64,000 bases of DNA from Fen-1273 sp963748405 (GTDB taxonomy: Bacteria; Bacteroidota; Ignavibacteria; UBA10030; UBA6906), in the NCBI GenBank assembly GCA_963748405.1, contig CAVVIT010000002.1, positions 310,001 through 374,000 of the forward strand, read 5' to 3'. A model generated the notes under the pieces. It made no database searches, was not told where the DNA came from, and saw only the letters and a program-made list of their open reading frames with translations. How positions within the stretch are numbered: the first letter of the stretch is position 1; each line of letters begins with the position of its first letter. The position numbers and the translations under genes were made by a program. Shown piece after piece: positions 1-8,292 of the stretch.

Positions 1-1
1 C

Positions 2-652
2 GCAGTCGAATTTCACAACGGGTATATCCGGGCGGCCGGGATACCTCCCGTGGCAACGAAGCCGGAGCTGTTCCTCACGGACGATGAGAAACGGGACGCC
101 GCATCGTACCTCCGGTGGGCGGGCGGGGAGGGCAGGGCGCCGGACCCCGCGCGCCCCCTCATCGGCATGCACCCCGGGGGAACCTGGCCGGCGAAAAAGT
201 GGCTGCCGGAGCGATTTGCCGGACTCGCGGACATGCTCCGATCGAAACTCGGTGCGCGCGTCATCATCACCTCCGGACCCGCTGACGCCGGGGTGGCCTC
301 CGCCGTCGATGCGCACGCCGTTTCCGCTCCGACCGTCCTGAACGTCCTCCCGCTCCGCCAGCTCGCCGCCGTGATATCCCGCTGCAGCGTGTTCATCGCC
401 AACGACGCCGGGCCCATGCATATTGCCGCCTCGCTCGGCGTCCCCACCATCGGGCTGTTCGGACCGGGGGAGGACTCGATCTGGTTCCCGTACGAAGCGG
501 GGGCGGGGCACGCGGCCCTGCGCAAAGACGTGCCGTGTCATCCCTGCCACCTCGACGTCTGCAACAGGGAAGGGGACGCGTACATGGAATGCATGAAACT
601 CCTCTCCGTCGGGGAGGTTTTCGACGCCGTGGAGCGGGCCCTCTCACGTTGA
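2..652 (+). CDS. Glycosyltransferase family 9 (heptosyltransferase-like), 5' end cut by window
   Basis: This is the C-terminal part of a GT9 enzyme, the family that transfers heptose or similar sugars from nucleotide donors during lipopolysaccharide core synthesis at the cytoplasmic face of the inner membrane. The frame is open from base 2, so the gene starts left of the window; the GTG at 50 is only an internal codon. Visible family features are the donor-binding stretch beginning IGMHPGGTWPAKKWL, the SRCSVFIANDAGPMHIA segment and the GVPTIGLFGP loop. A cysteine-rich stretch near the end (VPCHPCHLDVC) is common in this family. The stop is at 650-652. The acceptor specificity cannot be read from the sequence. 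A separate promoter seems to start the next gene. Confidence 0.88.
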   Translation, partial: AVEFHNGYIRAAGIPPVATKPELFLTDDEKRDAASYLRWAGGEGRAPDPARPLIGMHPGGTWPAKKWLPERFAGLADMLRSKLGARVIITSGPADAGVASAVDAHAVSAPTVLNVLPLRQLAAVISRCSVFIANDAGPMHIAASLGVPTIGLFGPGEDSIWFPYEAGAGHAALRKDVPCHPCHLDVCNREGDAYMECMKLLSVGEVFDAVERALSR

Positions 653-666
653 TTTTCTCTGCATTT

Positions 667-696
667 TTGACGTAGTTAATGAGCTGAAACACTTTG
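667..696 (+). promoter_or_regulatory. Candidate promoter for eno
   Basis: TTG at 667-669, then 20 nt, then CACTTTG at 690-696, one mismatch from the TAnnTTG box found upstream of other genes here. It lies in the 64-nt gap before eno, whose ribosome binding site AAGGAG is at 705-710. Confidence 0.4.
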
Positions 697-716
697 CCAC
701 GAATAAGGAGAGTTCC

Positions 717-2000
717 ATGAGTACGATTATCAGAGACATTCACGCGCGCGAAATCCTGGATTCGCGCGGGAACCCCACGATCGAAGTCGACGTCACGCTC
801 GAAAACGGCTGCATGGGACGCGCCGCGGTCCCGAGCGGCGCCTCCACCGGCGAGCACGAAGCGGTGGAGCTTCGCGACGGCGACAAGGCGCGGTACAACG
901 GCAAGGGGGTGCTGAACGCCGTCGAGCACGTCAACGACACGATTGCCGAAGAGCTCACCGGGTACGATGCGCTGGACCAGGCCGAGATCGACGCACTGAT
1001 GATCCGGCTGGACGGCACCCCGACGAAGGCGAAGCTCGGGGCGAACGCGATCCTCGGCGTCTCGCTCGCCGCGGCGAAGGCGTCCGCGCTGTCGCTCAAG
1101 ATCCCGCTCTACCGGTACATCGGCGGGACGAACGCGAAGACGCTCCCCGTGCCGATGATGAACATCCTCAACGGGGGGAAACACGCCGACAATAACGTCG
1201 ACATACAGGAATTCATGATCGTTCCCGTCGCCCCGCCCACGTTCGCCGAGGCGCTCCGGGCCGGGGCCGAAGTGTTCCATTCGCTCAAGTCCGTCCTGAG
1301 CAAGAAAGGGTACAACACCGCCGTCGGCGACGAAGGAGGATTCGCGCCGAACCTCAAGTCGAACGAAGAGGCGGTGGAAGTCATCCTGGAGGCGATCACG
1401 AAGGCGGGCTACGCGCCGGGCAAGGACGTGTTCCTGGCCCTCGACCCCGCCTCGAGCGAGTTTTTCGACAACGGGAAGTACGTCTTCGGCAAATCGGACA
1501 AGTCCTCCAAGACCCCGGAGCAGATGGTCCGGTACTACGAGGCATGGGTCAACCAGTACCCCATCATCTCGATCGAAGACGGGATGGCGGAGAACGACTG
1601 GACGGGCTGGAAGCTCATGACCGACCTGCTCGGAAAGAAGATCCAGCTCGTGGGAGACGACGTGTTCGTCACGAACACCGAGTTCCTGAAGAAGGGGATC
1701 GACCTGGGGGTGGCCAACTCGATCCTCATCAAGCTGAACCAGATCGGGACGCTCACCGAGACGTTCGACGCGATCGAGATGGCCAGGCGCGCCGGCTATA
1801 CGTGCGTCATCAGCCACCGGTCCGGAGAGACCGAGGACTCGACGATCGCCGACGTCGCGGTGGCCGCCAACACCGGTCAGATCAAGACCGGCTCGGCAAG
1901 CAGGACGGACAGGGTCGCCAAGTACAACCAGCTCCTGCGCATCGAAGAGGAACTCGGCGATGCGGCGCACTATGCCGGGATCGCGGCATTCGGCAGGTAA
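717..2000 (+). CDS. eno: Enolase
   Basis: Enolase (phosphopyruvate hydratase) converts 2-phosphoglycerate to phosphoenolpyruvate in glycolysis and gluconeogenesis. The 427-residue product has the normal full length. It starts with the typical IRDIHAREILDSRGNPT segment and contains the substrate loop SGASTGEHEAVELRD, the acid/base region VGDEGGFAPNL, the metal ligands in IISIEDGMAENDW and LVGDDVFVTN, and the C-terminal signature ILIKLNQIGTLTE followed by SHRSGETED. The ATG at 717 is preceded by a good AAGGAG site 6 nt upstream. It heads a run of five same-strand genes with small gaps. Pyruvate kinase, the next glycolytic step, is encoded separately at 40190. Confidence 0.98.
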   Translation: MSTIIRDIHAREILDSRGNPTIEVDVTLENGCMGRAAVPSGASTGEHEAVELRDGDKARYNGKGVLNAVEHVNDTIAEELTGYDALDQAEIDALMIRLDGTPTKAKLGANAILGVSLAAAKASALSLKIPLYRYIGGTNAKTLPVPMMNILNGGKHADNNVDIQEFMIVPVAPPTFAEALRAGAEVFHSLKSVLSKKGYNTAVGDEGGFAPNLKSNEEAVEVILEAITKAGYAPGKDVFLALDPASSEFFDNGKYVFGKSDKSSKTPEQMVRYYEAWVNQYPIISIEDGMAENDWTGWKLMTDLLGKKIQLVGDDVFVTNTEFLKKGIDLGVANSILIKLNQIGTLTETFDAIEMARRAGYTCVISHRSGETEDSTIADVAVAANTGQIKTGSASRTDRVAKYNQLLRIEEELGDAAHYAGIAAFGR

Positions 2001-2036
2001 GAACGACAACACTTCACAGGCATTGCAGGCGTTCCC

Positions 2037-3461
2037 ATGGCACAGGCAATTCGATTCGGGACGGACGGGTGGCGCGGCGTGATCGCCGACGATTTCACGT
2101 TCGCCAATCTCGAAAAGGTGGCTCTTGCGACGGCGCGGTTCTTCGCCGGTCATAAGAAGCGGAGGAACGGCATCGTCATCGGCTACGATGCGCGGTTCAT
2201 GTCGCGGGAGTTCGCCGAACTCTCCGCCGCCGTCATGGCGAACGCCGGCATTGCCGTGAAGCTTGCCGACAGCATCGTCAGCACCCCGATGGTCTCCCTG
2301 CTCACGCTGCGGGAAAACGCGGCGGGGGGGATCGTCATCACCGCCAGCCACAACCCGGCGCGGTACAACGGGTTCAAGATCAAGGGGGACTTCGGCGGAC
2401 CCGCCGATCCCGCCATGATCGCGCGCGTGGAGAAGGAGCTTGCGAAGGTGATGAAGCTGAAGAAGCTTCCCGCCGCGCGGCACACGCTCGGCGAGCTCCT
2501 GGCGAAGGGGAAGGTCTCTCCGCTGGCGATGCGGCAGCGGTACCTGGACGACATCGCGACGAAGATCGATCTCGACCTCGTCCGCCGCTCGGGCATCCGC
2601 ATTCTGTACGACGTCATGTACGGCGCCGGACAGGGGGTGCTCGACGACGTCCTCCCCGGCGTCCGGCAGATGCACGAGACATTCAACCCGTCGTTCGCCG
2701 GGACCAACCCCGAGCCGCTCGCGCAGAACCTCACCGCCCTGATCGCGGGGATGAAGTCCGGCGGGTACGACATCGGCATCGCCACGGACGGGGATGCGGA
2801 CAGGATCGGGGCCGTGGACGAAAAAGGGAATTTCGTCGATTCGCACAGGATCTTCTCGCTCCTGCTGAAGTACCTCGTCGAGCAGAAAAAAATGACGGGG
2901 GAGGTCGTGAAATCCCTCTCCGTCACGCAGATGGTGGACGCTCAGTGCGCGAAATACGGGCTGAAGCTCGTCGAGACCCCGGTGGGATTCAAGCACATCT
3001 GCAAGTACATGACCGGCCACGACGTGCTGATCGGCGGCGAGGAGAGCGGCGGTCTTGCCGTCAAGGGGCACCTGCCGGAGCGGGACGGCATATTCCTGGG
3101 GCTCATGCTCTGCGAGATGATGGCGGTGCGCGGCAAGCCCCTCGGCGCGCTCGTCGGCGAGCTCATGGACGAATTCGGCGTGCACGAGTTCAGGCGCGTC
3201 GACATGCACCTTTCGGAGAAGGAAAAGGAGGCGGTGATGAAGCGGTTCCGGGGGAAAGTCAGGGCGATCGGCCCGTACGCCGTCACCCGGCGCGACGACA
3301 CCGACGGGCACAAGCTGTTCGTGGAAGGAGGCTGGGTGCTCGTCCGCGCCTCGGGCACCGAGCCGCTCATCCGCGTGTACGCCGAAGGGGGGAGCACCGC
3401 GATGGTCGACGCCCTTCTTGCCGGCGCAACGGAGAGGCGGGGATCATCCGCGCGCCCCTGA
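2037..3461 (+). CDS. Phosphoglucomutase/phosphomannomutase family protein
   Basis: An alpha-D-phosphohexomutase that interconverts hexose-6-phosphate and hexose-1-phosphate. Of its 474 residues, the N-terminus reads IRFGTDGWRGVIADDF, typical of the bacterial phosphoglucomutase-like branch. The active-site phosphoserine loop is ITASHNPARYNGFKI, the metal loop is IATDGDADRIGAVD, the sugar-specificity loop is GGEESGGLAVKGH, and the phosphate-binding loop is RASGTEPLIRVYAEG. Four domains are therefore complete. Its place between enolase and a GalT-like protein suggests a role in sugar-nucleotide supply, but glucose, mannose and glucosamine specificity cannot be told apart here. The stop codon lies inside a perfect 7-bp hairpin. 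Confidence 0.93.
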   Translation: MAQAIRFGTDGWRGVIADDFTFANLEKVALATARFFAGHKKRRNGIVIGYDARFMSREFAELSAAVMANAGIAVKLADSIVSTPMVSLLTLRENAAGGIVITASHNPARYNGFKIKGDFGGPADPAMIARVEKELAKVMKLKKLPAARHTLGELLAKGKVSPLAMRQRYLDDIATKIDLDLVRRSGIRILYDVMYGAGQGVLDDVLPGVRQMHETFNPSFAGTNPEPLAQNLTALIAGMKSGGYDIGIATDGDADRIGAVDEKGNFVDSHRIFSLLLKYLVEQKKMTGEVVKSLSVTQMVDAQCAKYGLKLVETPVGFKHICKYMTGHDVLIGGEESGGLAVKGHLPERDGIFLGLMLCEMMAVRGKPLGALVGELMDEFGVHEFRRVDMHLSEKEKEAVMKRFRGKVRAIGPYAVTRRDDTDGHKLFVEGGWVLVRASGTEPLIRVYAEGGSTAMVDALLAGATERRGSSARP

Positions 3462-3472
3462 CGTATCAGGGG
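3455..3472 (+). other. Perfect hairpin over the mutase stop codon
   Basis: CCCCTGA (3455-3461) pairs with TCAGGGG (3466-3472) across a CGTA loop. The TGA at 3459-3461 is inside the left arm, and the next start codon is only 12 nt past the stem. There is no T-run, so this is not a standard terminator. Confidence 0.5.
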
Positions 3473-3484
3473 AAGAGGAACGCC

Positions 3485-4801
3485 ATGCAACCGAACAGAT
3501 ATTATACGATCATGCCCGACGGCACGGTGAAGCAGGTCAATCCCTTCACCGGGACCGAAGTCTGGGCGGTGGCCGGTCGCAAGAGCCGGCCCATCACGAA
3601 CGAGTCGCTGGTCCCCGCACGGCCGATCGAGAAACACGTCCCCGAGGACTACTGCAGTTTCTGTCCCCCCCGCTATTTCGAGACGCCCCCCGAGAAATCC
3701 CGGCTCGTCCAGCGCGACGGACGCTGGGACAGGATCGACACGCTCGCCCCCGACCGGTATTTTGAGACGCAGGCGACGTTCCGGCGGGTCGGGAACATGT
3801 TCGAGATCGTCACGCTCGACTACTGGCGGAAGAACTACGCCTACAAGATGAACGCGGGACGGCAGAAGTGGAAGGAAGAATACCTCGCCAGCCCGAACGG
3901 GTTAAAGCACATCACGGACATCGTCCACTACAAACTCCGGCAGGAAGGGCGGTCGGAGGAGCAGCTCGAGAAGATGCCGATGGCGGACAAATTCGCGATC
4001 GCGGACGCGTTCTTCGGGGGAGGCCACGAGCTCATCATCGCCTCCCGCCACTACCGGGAAGGCGCCGCCACGGACGCCGATCTGTTTTCATCGGGCGAGA
4101 TGTCCCTGGACGAGCATTTCCGCTACTTCCGTTTCACCGTCGACGCGATGCTCGACATCACCCAGACCAACCGCTACGTCCGGTACATCAGCGTGTTCCA
4201 GAACTGGCTGAGGGCGGCCGGCGCCTCCTTCGATCACCTGCACAAGCAGATCGTCGCGCTCGACGAGTGGGGTGCCTCCATCGAGGAGCAGATGCACATG
4301 CTCCGGGAGGACCCGAACGTCTTCAACGAATACGGCGCCAATTTCGCGGCGTACCACAACCTGATATTCGCCGAAAACGATCACGCGATCGCCTGGGCCG
4401 GTATCGGGCACCGTTCGCCGACGATCGAAGTCTACTCCCGCTCCGTCGCCGGAAGGCCCTACGAGCACTCGGACGAGGAAATCAGGGGGATGAGCGATCT
4501 CGTCCACGCGATCCACGCCTCGATGGGGAGCCAGATTTCGTGCAACGAGGAGTGGTACTACACCCCGGTGGACGCGGTCACGAAAATGCCCTGGCACGTC
4601 CTGATCAAGTGGCGCATCAACGTTCCCGCGGGATTCGAGGGGGGAACGAGCATTTACATCAACCCGTTCACCCCCATCGAGCTGCGCGACAGGCTCGTGC
4701 CCCGTCTCTACAAGCTCCGCGACGAGCACCGGATCGCCGGGATACGGATCGCGGAAGAATGCCGCGTGGATCCGAACCCCCTGAAGTACTACCTCAAGTA
4801 A
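3485..4801 (+). CDS. DUF4921 family protein, galactose-1-phosphate uridylyltransferase-like
   Basis: A 438-residue member of the HIT/GalT superfamily, matching in style the proteins annotated as DUF4921. These are nucleotidyl-transferase-like enzymes whose exact substrate is uncertain. Visible support is a zinc-type CxxC (DYCSFCPP near residue 60) and a histidine-triad-like core, FDHLHKQIVAL, which fits the HxHxQ pattern of GalT. The open frame extends upstream into the mutase gene, but the ATG at 3485 follows a purine-rich site (AGGGGAAGAGGA) and gives the family-like N-terminus. The upstream phosphohexomutase would make a hexose-1-phosphate, the kind of substrate a GalT-like enzyme uses; that link is inference. 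Confidence 0.82.
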   Translation: MQPNRYYTIMPDGTVKQVNPFTGTEVWAVAGRKSRPITNESLVPARPIEKHVPEDYCSFCPPRYFETPPEKSRLVQRDGRWDRIDTLAPDRYFETQATFRRVGNMFEIVTLDYWRKNYAYKMNAGRQKWKEEYLASPNGLKHITDIVHYKLRQEGRSEEQLEKMPMADKFAIADAFFGGGHELIIASRHYREGAATDADLFSSGEMSLDEHFRYFRFTVDAMLDITQTNRYVRYISVFQNWLRAAGASFDHLHKQIVALDEWGASIEEQMHMLREDPNVFNEYGANFAAYHNLIFAENDHAIAWAGIGHRSPTIEVYSRSVAGRPYEHSDEEIRGMSDLVHAIHASMGSQISCNEEWYYTPVDAVTKMPWHVLIKWRINVPAGFEGGTSIYINPFTPIELRDRLVPRLYKLRDEHRIAGIRIAEECRVDPNPLKYYLK

Positions 4802-4814
4802 TCCCCCCCGCACC

Positions 4815-6778
4815 ATGATCTCCGCTGTCAACCTTCTGCTGGAATTCGGCGACAGGCCGCTGTTCAGGGAAATCTCCTTCCGCGTCGGCCCGCACGACAG
4901 GATCGGCCTCGTCGGAAGCAACGGCGCGGGGAAATCGACGCTGCTCAGGATCCTCGTGGGGGAGATGGCGGCGGACAGCGGGGAGATCGCGAAGGCAAAG
5001 TACGTGAGCGTGGGGTACCTCCCGCAGGAGGGGATGTCCGCGGCGGGACGGACGCTCTACGGCGAGGTCGAATCGGTGTTCGCCGACGTCATCGGCACGC
5101 AGGCGGCGCTCGACGAGGTGCACCGCCGGATGGGGGAGATCGACCACGAGTCGGCGGAGTTCGCCGAGCTCCTCGAAGTGTACGGCGAGCTCCAGCACAA
5201 GCTCGAGTCGTCCGACGCTTTCCGGATCAAGACCGGGATCGAAAAAGTCCTTGTCGGCCTGGGGTTCGCGGAGGCCGATTTCCCGCGGCAGACGGACGAG
5301 TTCAGCGGCGGGTGGCAGATGCGCATCGCGCTGGCGAAGCTCCTGCTGGCCCAGCCGTCGCTCCTCCTTCTGGACGAGCCGACGAATCATCTCGACCTCG
5401 ATTCCCTGCGCTGGCTCGAAGACTATCTCCGGTCCTACGAGGGGGCGGTGATCATCGTCTCGCACGACCGCCGGTTCCTCGACAACATGACGACGAAGAC
5501 CTACGAGCTCAGCATGGGGCAGCTCACGGAGTACGCGGGGAACTTCAGCTTCTTCGTGACGGAAAAGGCCTCCCGGCGGGAACAGCAGGTCGCCGCGTTC
5601 AGGAACCAGCAGCAGCAGATCAAGCAGACGGAACAGTTCATCGAGCGCTTCCGCTACAAGGCCACGAAGGCGCGCCAGGTGCAAAGCCGCATCAAGCAGC
5701 TCGAAAAGATCGAGCTCATCGAGATCGAGGACGAAGAGGGGGGGATCCATTTCGCGTTCCCTCCGGCCCCCCAGTCCGGCCGGGTCGTGATGGAGCTCAG
5801 GCAGATCAGCAAGAGCTACGGGGCGCTCAAGGTCTTCAACGGCGTGAGCCTGGACATCGACAGGGGGGACCGGATCGCGTTCGTCGGCGTCAACGGGGCC
5901 GGGAAATCGACCATGGCGCGCATCCTCGCCGGGATCGAGCCCTTCGACGGCGGCGAGCGCGTCGTGGGACACAACGTGACGATCTCGTACTTCGCGCAGC
6001 ACCAGGCCGAGGAACTCAACCCCGCCCACGACGTCCTCCAGACGGTCGACGAGGTCGCCACCGGGGACATCCGGCGGAGGCTCCGCACGCTCCTGGGCTG
6101 CTTCCTCTTCAGCGGCGACGACGTGTTCAAGAAAGTCCGCGTCCTTTCGGGGGGGAAAAGAGCCGTCTGGCGCTCGCCAAGATGCTCCTCCGTCCCAGCA
6201 ACCTCATCGTCATGGACGAGCCCACGAACCATCTCGACATGCGCTCCAAGGGGGTGCTGCAGGAAGCGCTCGCGTCCTACGAGGGGAGCTTTGTCATCGT
6301 CTCGCACGACAGGGATTTCCTCGACCCGATCGTGACCAAGGTCGTCGATTTCCGGCGCGGCGGCATCCGGGTCTACCCCGGCAACGTCAGCGAGTACATC
6401 GAGGCGCGCGGGAAGGAGCTGCAGCAGTCGGCCCCCGCCCCGCAGGCGAAGAACGCGGCCGGGCCCGGGAGCGAGAAGGAACGGAAACGGCTGGAGGCGG
6501 AAGAACGGCAGAAGCGGTACCGGAAGACCCGGCCGCTCCGTGAGGCGATCGGCGCGCTCGAGCGGAAGCTCGAGCAGATGGAAGGGGAGAAGTCGGCGAT
6601 CGACGCTCGGATGGCAGACGCGGATTTCTACCGGGACGGTGAGAACGTGAAGAACGTCCACGCCAGGTACCGGGAGCTCGAAAAAGAAATAGCCGACGCG
6701 TATTTCCGGTGGAACGAGCTCACGAAGCAGCTCCAGGGGACCGAATCCCCGGACGATCCCCCCGGGAGGCGCACGTGA
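4815..6778 (+). CDS. ABC-F family ATPase, broken by a one-base frameshift
   Basis: A soluble duplicated ABC ATPase of the ABC-F type (Uup/YheS-like), a family that acts on ribosomes. The first ATPase domain has Walker A GSNGAGKST, signature FSGGWQMR and Walker B LLLLDEPTNHLD. A charged linker (ERFRYKATKARQVQ) follows, then a second Walker A, GVNGAGKST. The frame starting at 4815 then breaks: at 6149-6155 a run of seven G leads out of frame, while adding one G restores LSGGEKSRLALAKML and the second DEPTNHLDM in the frame that ends at 6778. The C-terminus is a charged coiled coil (ERKRLEAEERQKRYRK). The downstream half stays intact, so a sequencing or assembly error is more likely than decay. 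The stop overlaps the next start (GTGA). Confidence 0.9.
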
Positions 6779-8205
6779 AAAAGGGAGACGATCTCGAAGG
6801 GACGATCGAAGACCTCGCCGTCGAGGGGAAGAGCGTCGCGCGCATCGAGGGATGCGTCGTGTTCGTCCGCGGCGGCGTGCCCGGGGACGTCGTGCGCATG
6901 CGCGTCCGGACCGTCAAGAAGAACTTTGCCGAGGCCGACCTGCTCTCCGTCGTCACTCCTTCGCCGCGCCGCGCGGAACCCCGCTGCATGTATTTCGGTA
7001 CGTGCGGCGGGTGCACGTGGCAGAACATCGCCTACGGCGCGCAGATCGAGTTCAAGCGGAAACACGTCGCCGACGCGCTCGCGCGGCTGGGCGGATTTGC
7101 GTCGGTCTCCGTTCCCGCGCCGCTGGCGATGGAGGACCCCTACTACTACAGGAACAAGATGGAGTTCTCCTTCGGCGAACGCTGGCGCACCGGCGAGGAG
7201 ATGGCGCTGGCGGGGCCGCGGGAGCGGCCGACGGGGGACGTCGTCGATCCCGCGCTGGGGCTTCACCTCCCCGGGCGCTACGACAGGATACTCGACCTGA
7301 AAGAGTGCTGGCTCCAGTCGGACACGAGTGCCAGGATCGTGAACACCGTGCGGGCGTTCTGCCTTGCGGAGGGGCTCCCCGTCTTTTCCACGGTGACGCA
7401 GAGCGGGTATCTCAGGAACCTGGTCATCCGCGAATCAAAACGGACCGGGCAGCGGATGGTCAACGTCGTCACGCGGGACGACCGCCCCGACGTCATGCAC
7501 CGGCTCACGGAACGGCTGCTCGCGGAATTCCCCGCGCTCACGACCGTCGTCAACAACATCACACAGCGCCGCTCGCAGGTGGCCTTCGGAGAAAGCGAAA
7601 CGGTCTATCACGGCGCCGGGACGATCGCGGAGACGATAGGGGAGAGGAAGTACAGGATCTCCGCGAATTCCTTCTTCCAGACGAACACCGTGCAGGCGGA
7701 GCGTCTGTACGACACCGCGCGATCGTTCGCGCATCTGCGCCCCTCCGACGTCGTGTACGATCTGTACTCGGGGACGGGAACGATCGCGCTTCACGTCGCC
7801 GGCGGCGTACGGAGCGTGTTCGGGATCGAATCGGTGGAACAGGCCGTGAACGACGCCAGGAAGAACGCGGAGTCCAACGGGGTCGGCAACTGCGTCTTTC
7901 TCCTGGGAGACCTGAAGGACACGCTCCTTTCCTCGCACCGGCAGGCGGAGCCACTCCCCCGGCCCGATGTCATCATCGCGGATCCCCCGCGCGCGGGGAT
8001 GCACGAAAAGGTGACGCGGGAGATCGTTTCGCTCGGACCCAGGACGATCGTGTACGTGAGCTGCAACCCCTCGACGCAGGCACGGGACTTGAAAATAATC
8101 TGTGAATCGGGAAAATATTCGATCGAGGCGGTACAGCCCGTCGACATGTTCCCCCATACGCAGCATATCGAGAACGTCGTCGGCCTCATCAAAACTTGTC
8201 CTTAA
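6775..8205 (+). CDS. rlmD: 23S rRNA (uracil-5-)-methyltransferase, RlmD/TrmA family
   Basis: A SAM-dependent RNA m5U methyltransferase of 476 residues. The N-terminus is a TRAM-like RNA-binding domain (about residues 1-55). A 4Fe-4S type cysteine cluster follows (CMYFGTCGGCTWQ plus a later Cys in LKECWLQ), which favours the RlmC/RlmD group over TrmA. The catalytic half has FFQTNTVQAERLY, the SAM site DLYSGTGTIALH, IIADPPRAGMH and the nucleophile motif YVSCNPSTQARDL. The start is the GTG at 6775, which overlaps the ABC-F stop by four bases and suggests translational coupling. The exact target uridine cannot be told from sequence alone, so the symbol is by family resemblance. Confidence 0.88.
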   Translation: MKKGDDLEGTIEDLAVEGKSVARIEGCVVFVRGGVPGDVVRMRVRTVKKNFAEADLLSVVTPSPRRAEPRCMYFGTCGGCTWQNIAYGAQIEFKRKHVADALARLGGFASVSVPAPLAMEDPYYYRNKMEFSFGERWRTGEEMALAGPRERPTGDVVDPALGLHLPGRYDRILDLKECWLQSDTSARIVNTVRAFCLAEGLPVFSTVTQSGYLRNLVIRESKRTGQRMVNVVTRDDRPDVMHRLTERLLAEFPALTTVVNNITQRRSQVAFGESETVYHGAGTIAETIGERKYRISANSFFQTNTVQAERLYDTARSFAHLRPSDVVYDLYSGTGTIALHVAGGVRSVFGIESVEQAVNDARKNAESNGVGNCVFLLGDLKDTLLSSHRQAEPLPRPDVIIADPPRAGMHEKVTREIVSLGPRTIVYVSCNPSTQARDLKIICESGKYSIEAVQPVDMFPHTQHIENVVGLIKTCP

Positions 8206-8208
8206 GCA

Positions 8209-8238
8209 TTGATTATTTGCGAAGGAAAAGATAGCTTG
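8209..8238 (+). promoter_or_regulatory. Candidate promoter for the DUF5916 gene
   Basis: TTG (8209-8211), 20-nt spacer, TAGCTTG (8232-8238). It sits in the 87-nt gap before the start at 8293 and matches the pattern seen upstream of other genes in the window. Confidence 0.5.
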
Positions 8239-8292
8239 TAAGAGTCCCCCCTCAAGAAATCCCCGTCACCGATCTTTGGATATCACCCACGT

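Noticed and set aside
393..3311. A 972-codon open frame on the minus strand opposite eno and the mutase gene
   Set aside because: High-GC shadow frame: rich in Arg, Asp, Glu, Pro and His, no family resemblance, and antisense to two certain genes. Other long frames of this sort (for example 4794-6029 minus, 17227-19203 minus, 59714-61624 minus) were rejected for the same reason.
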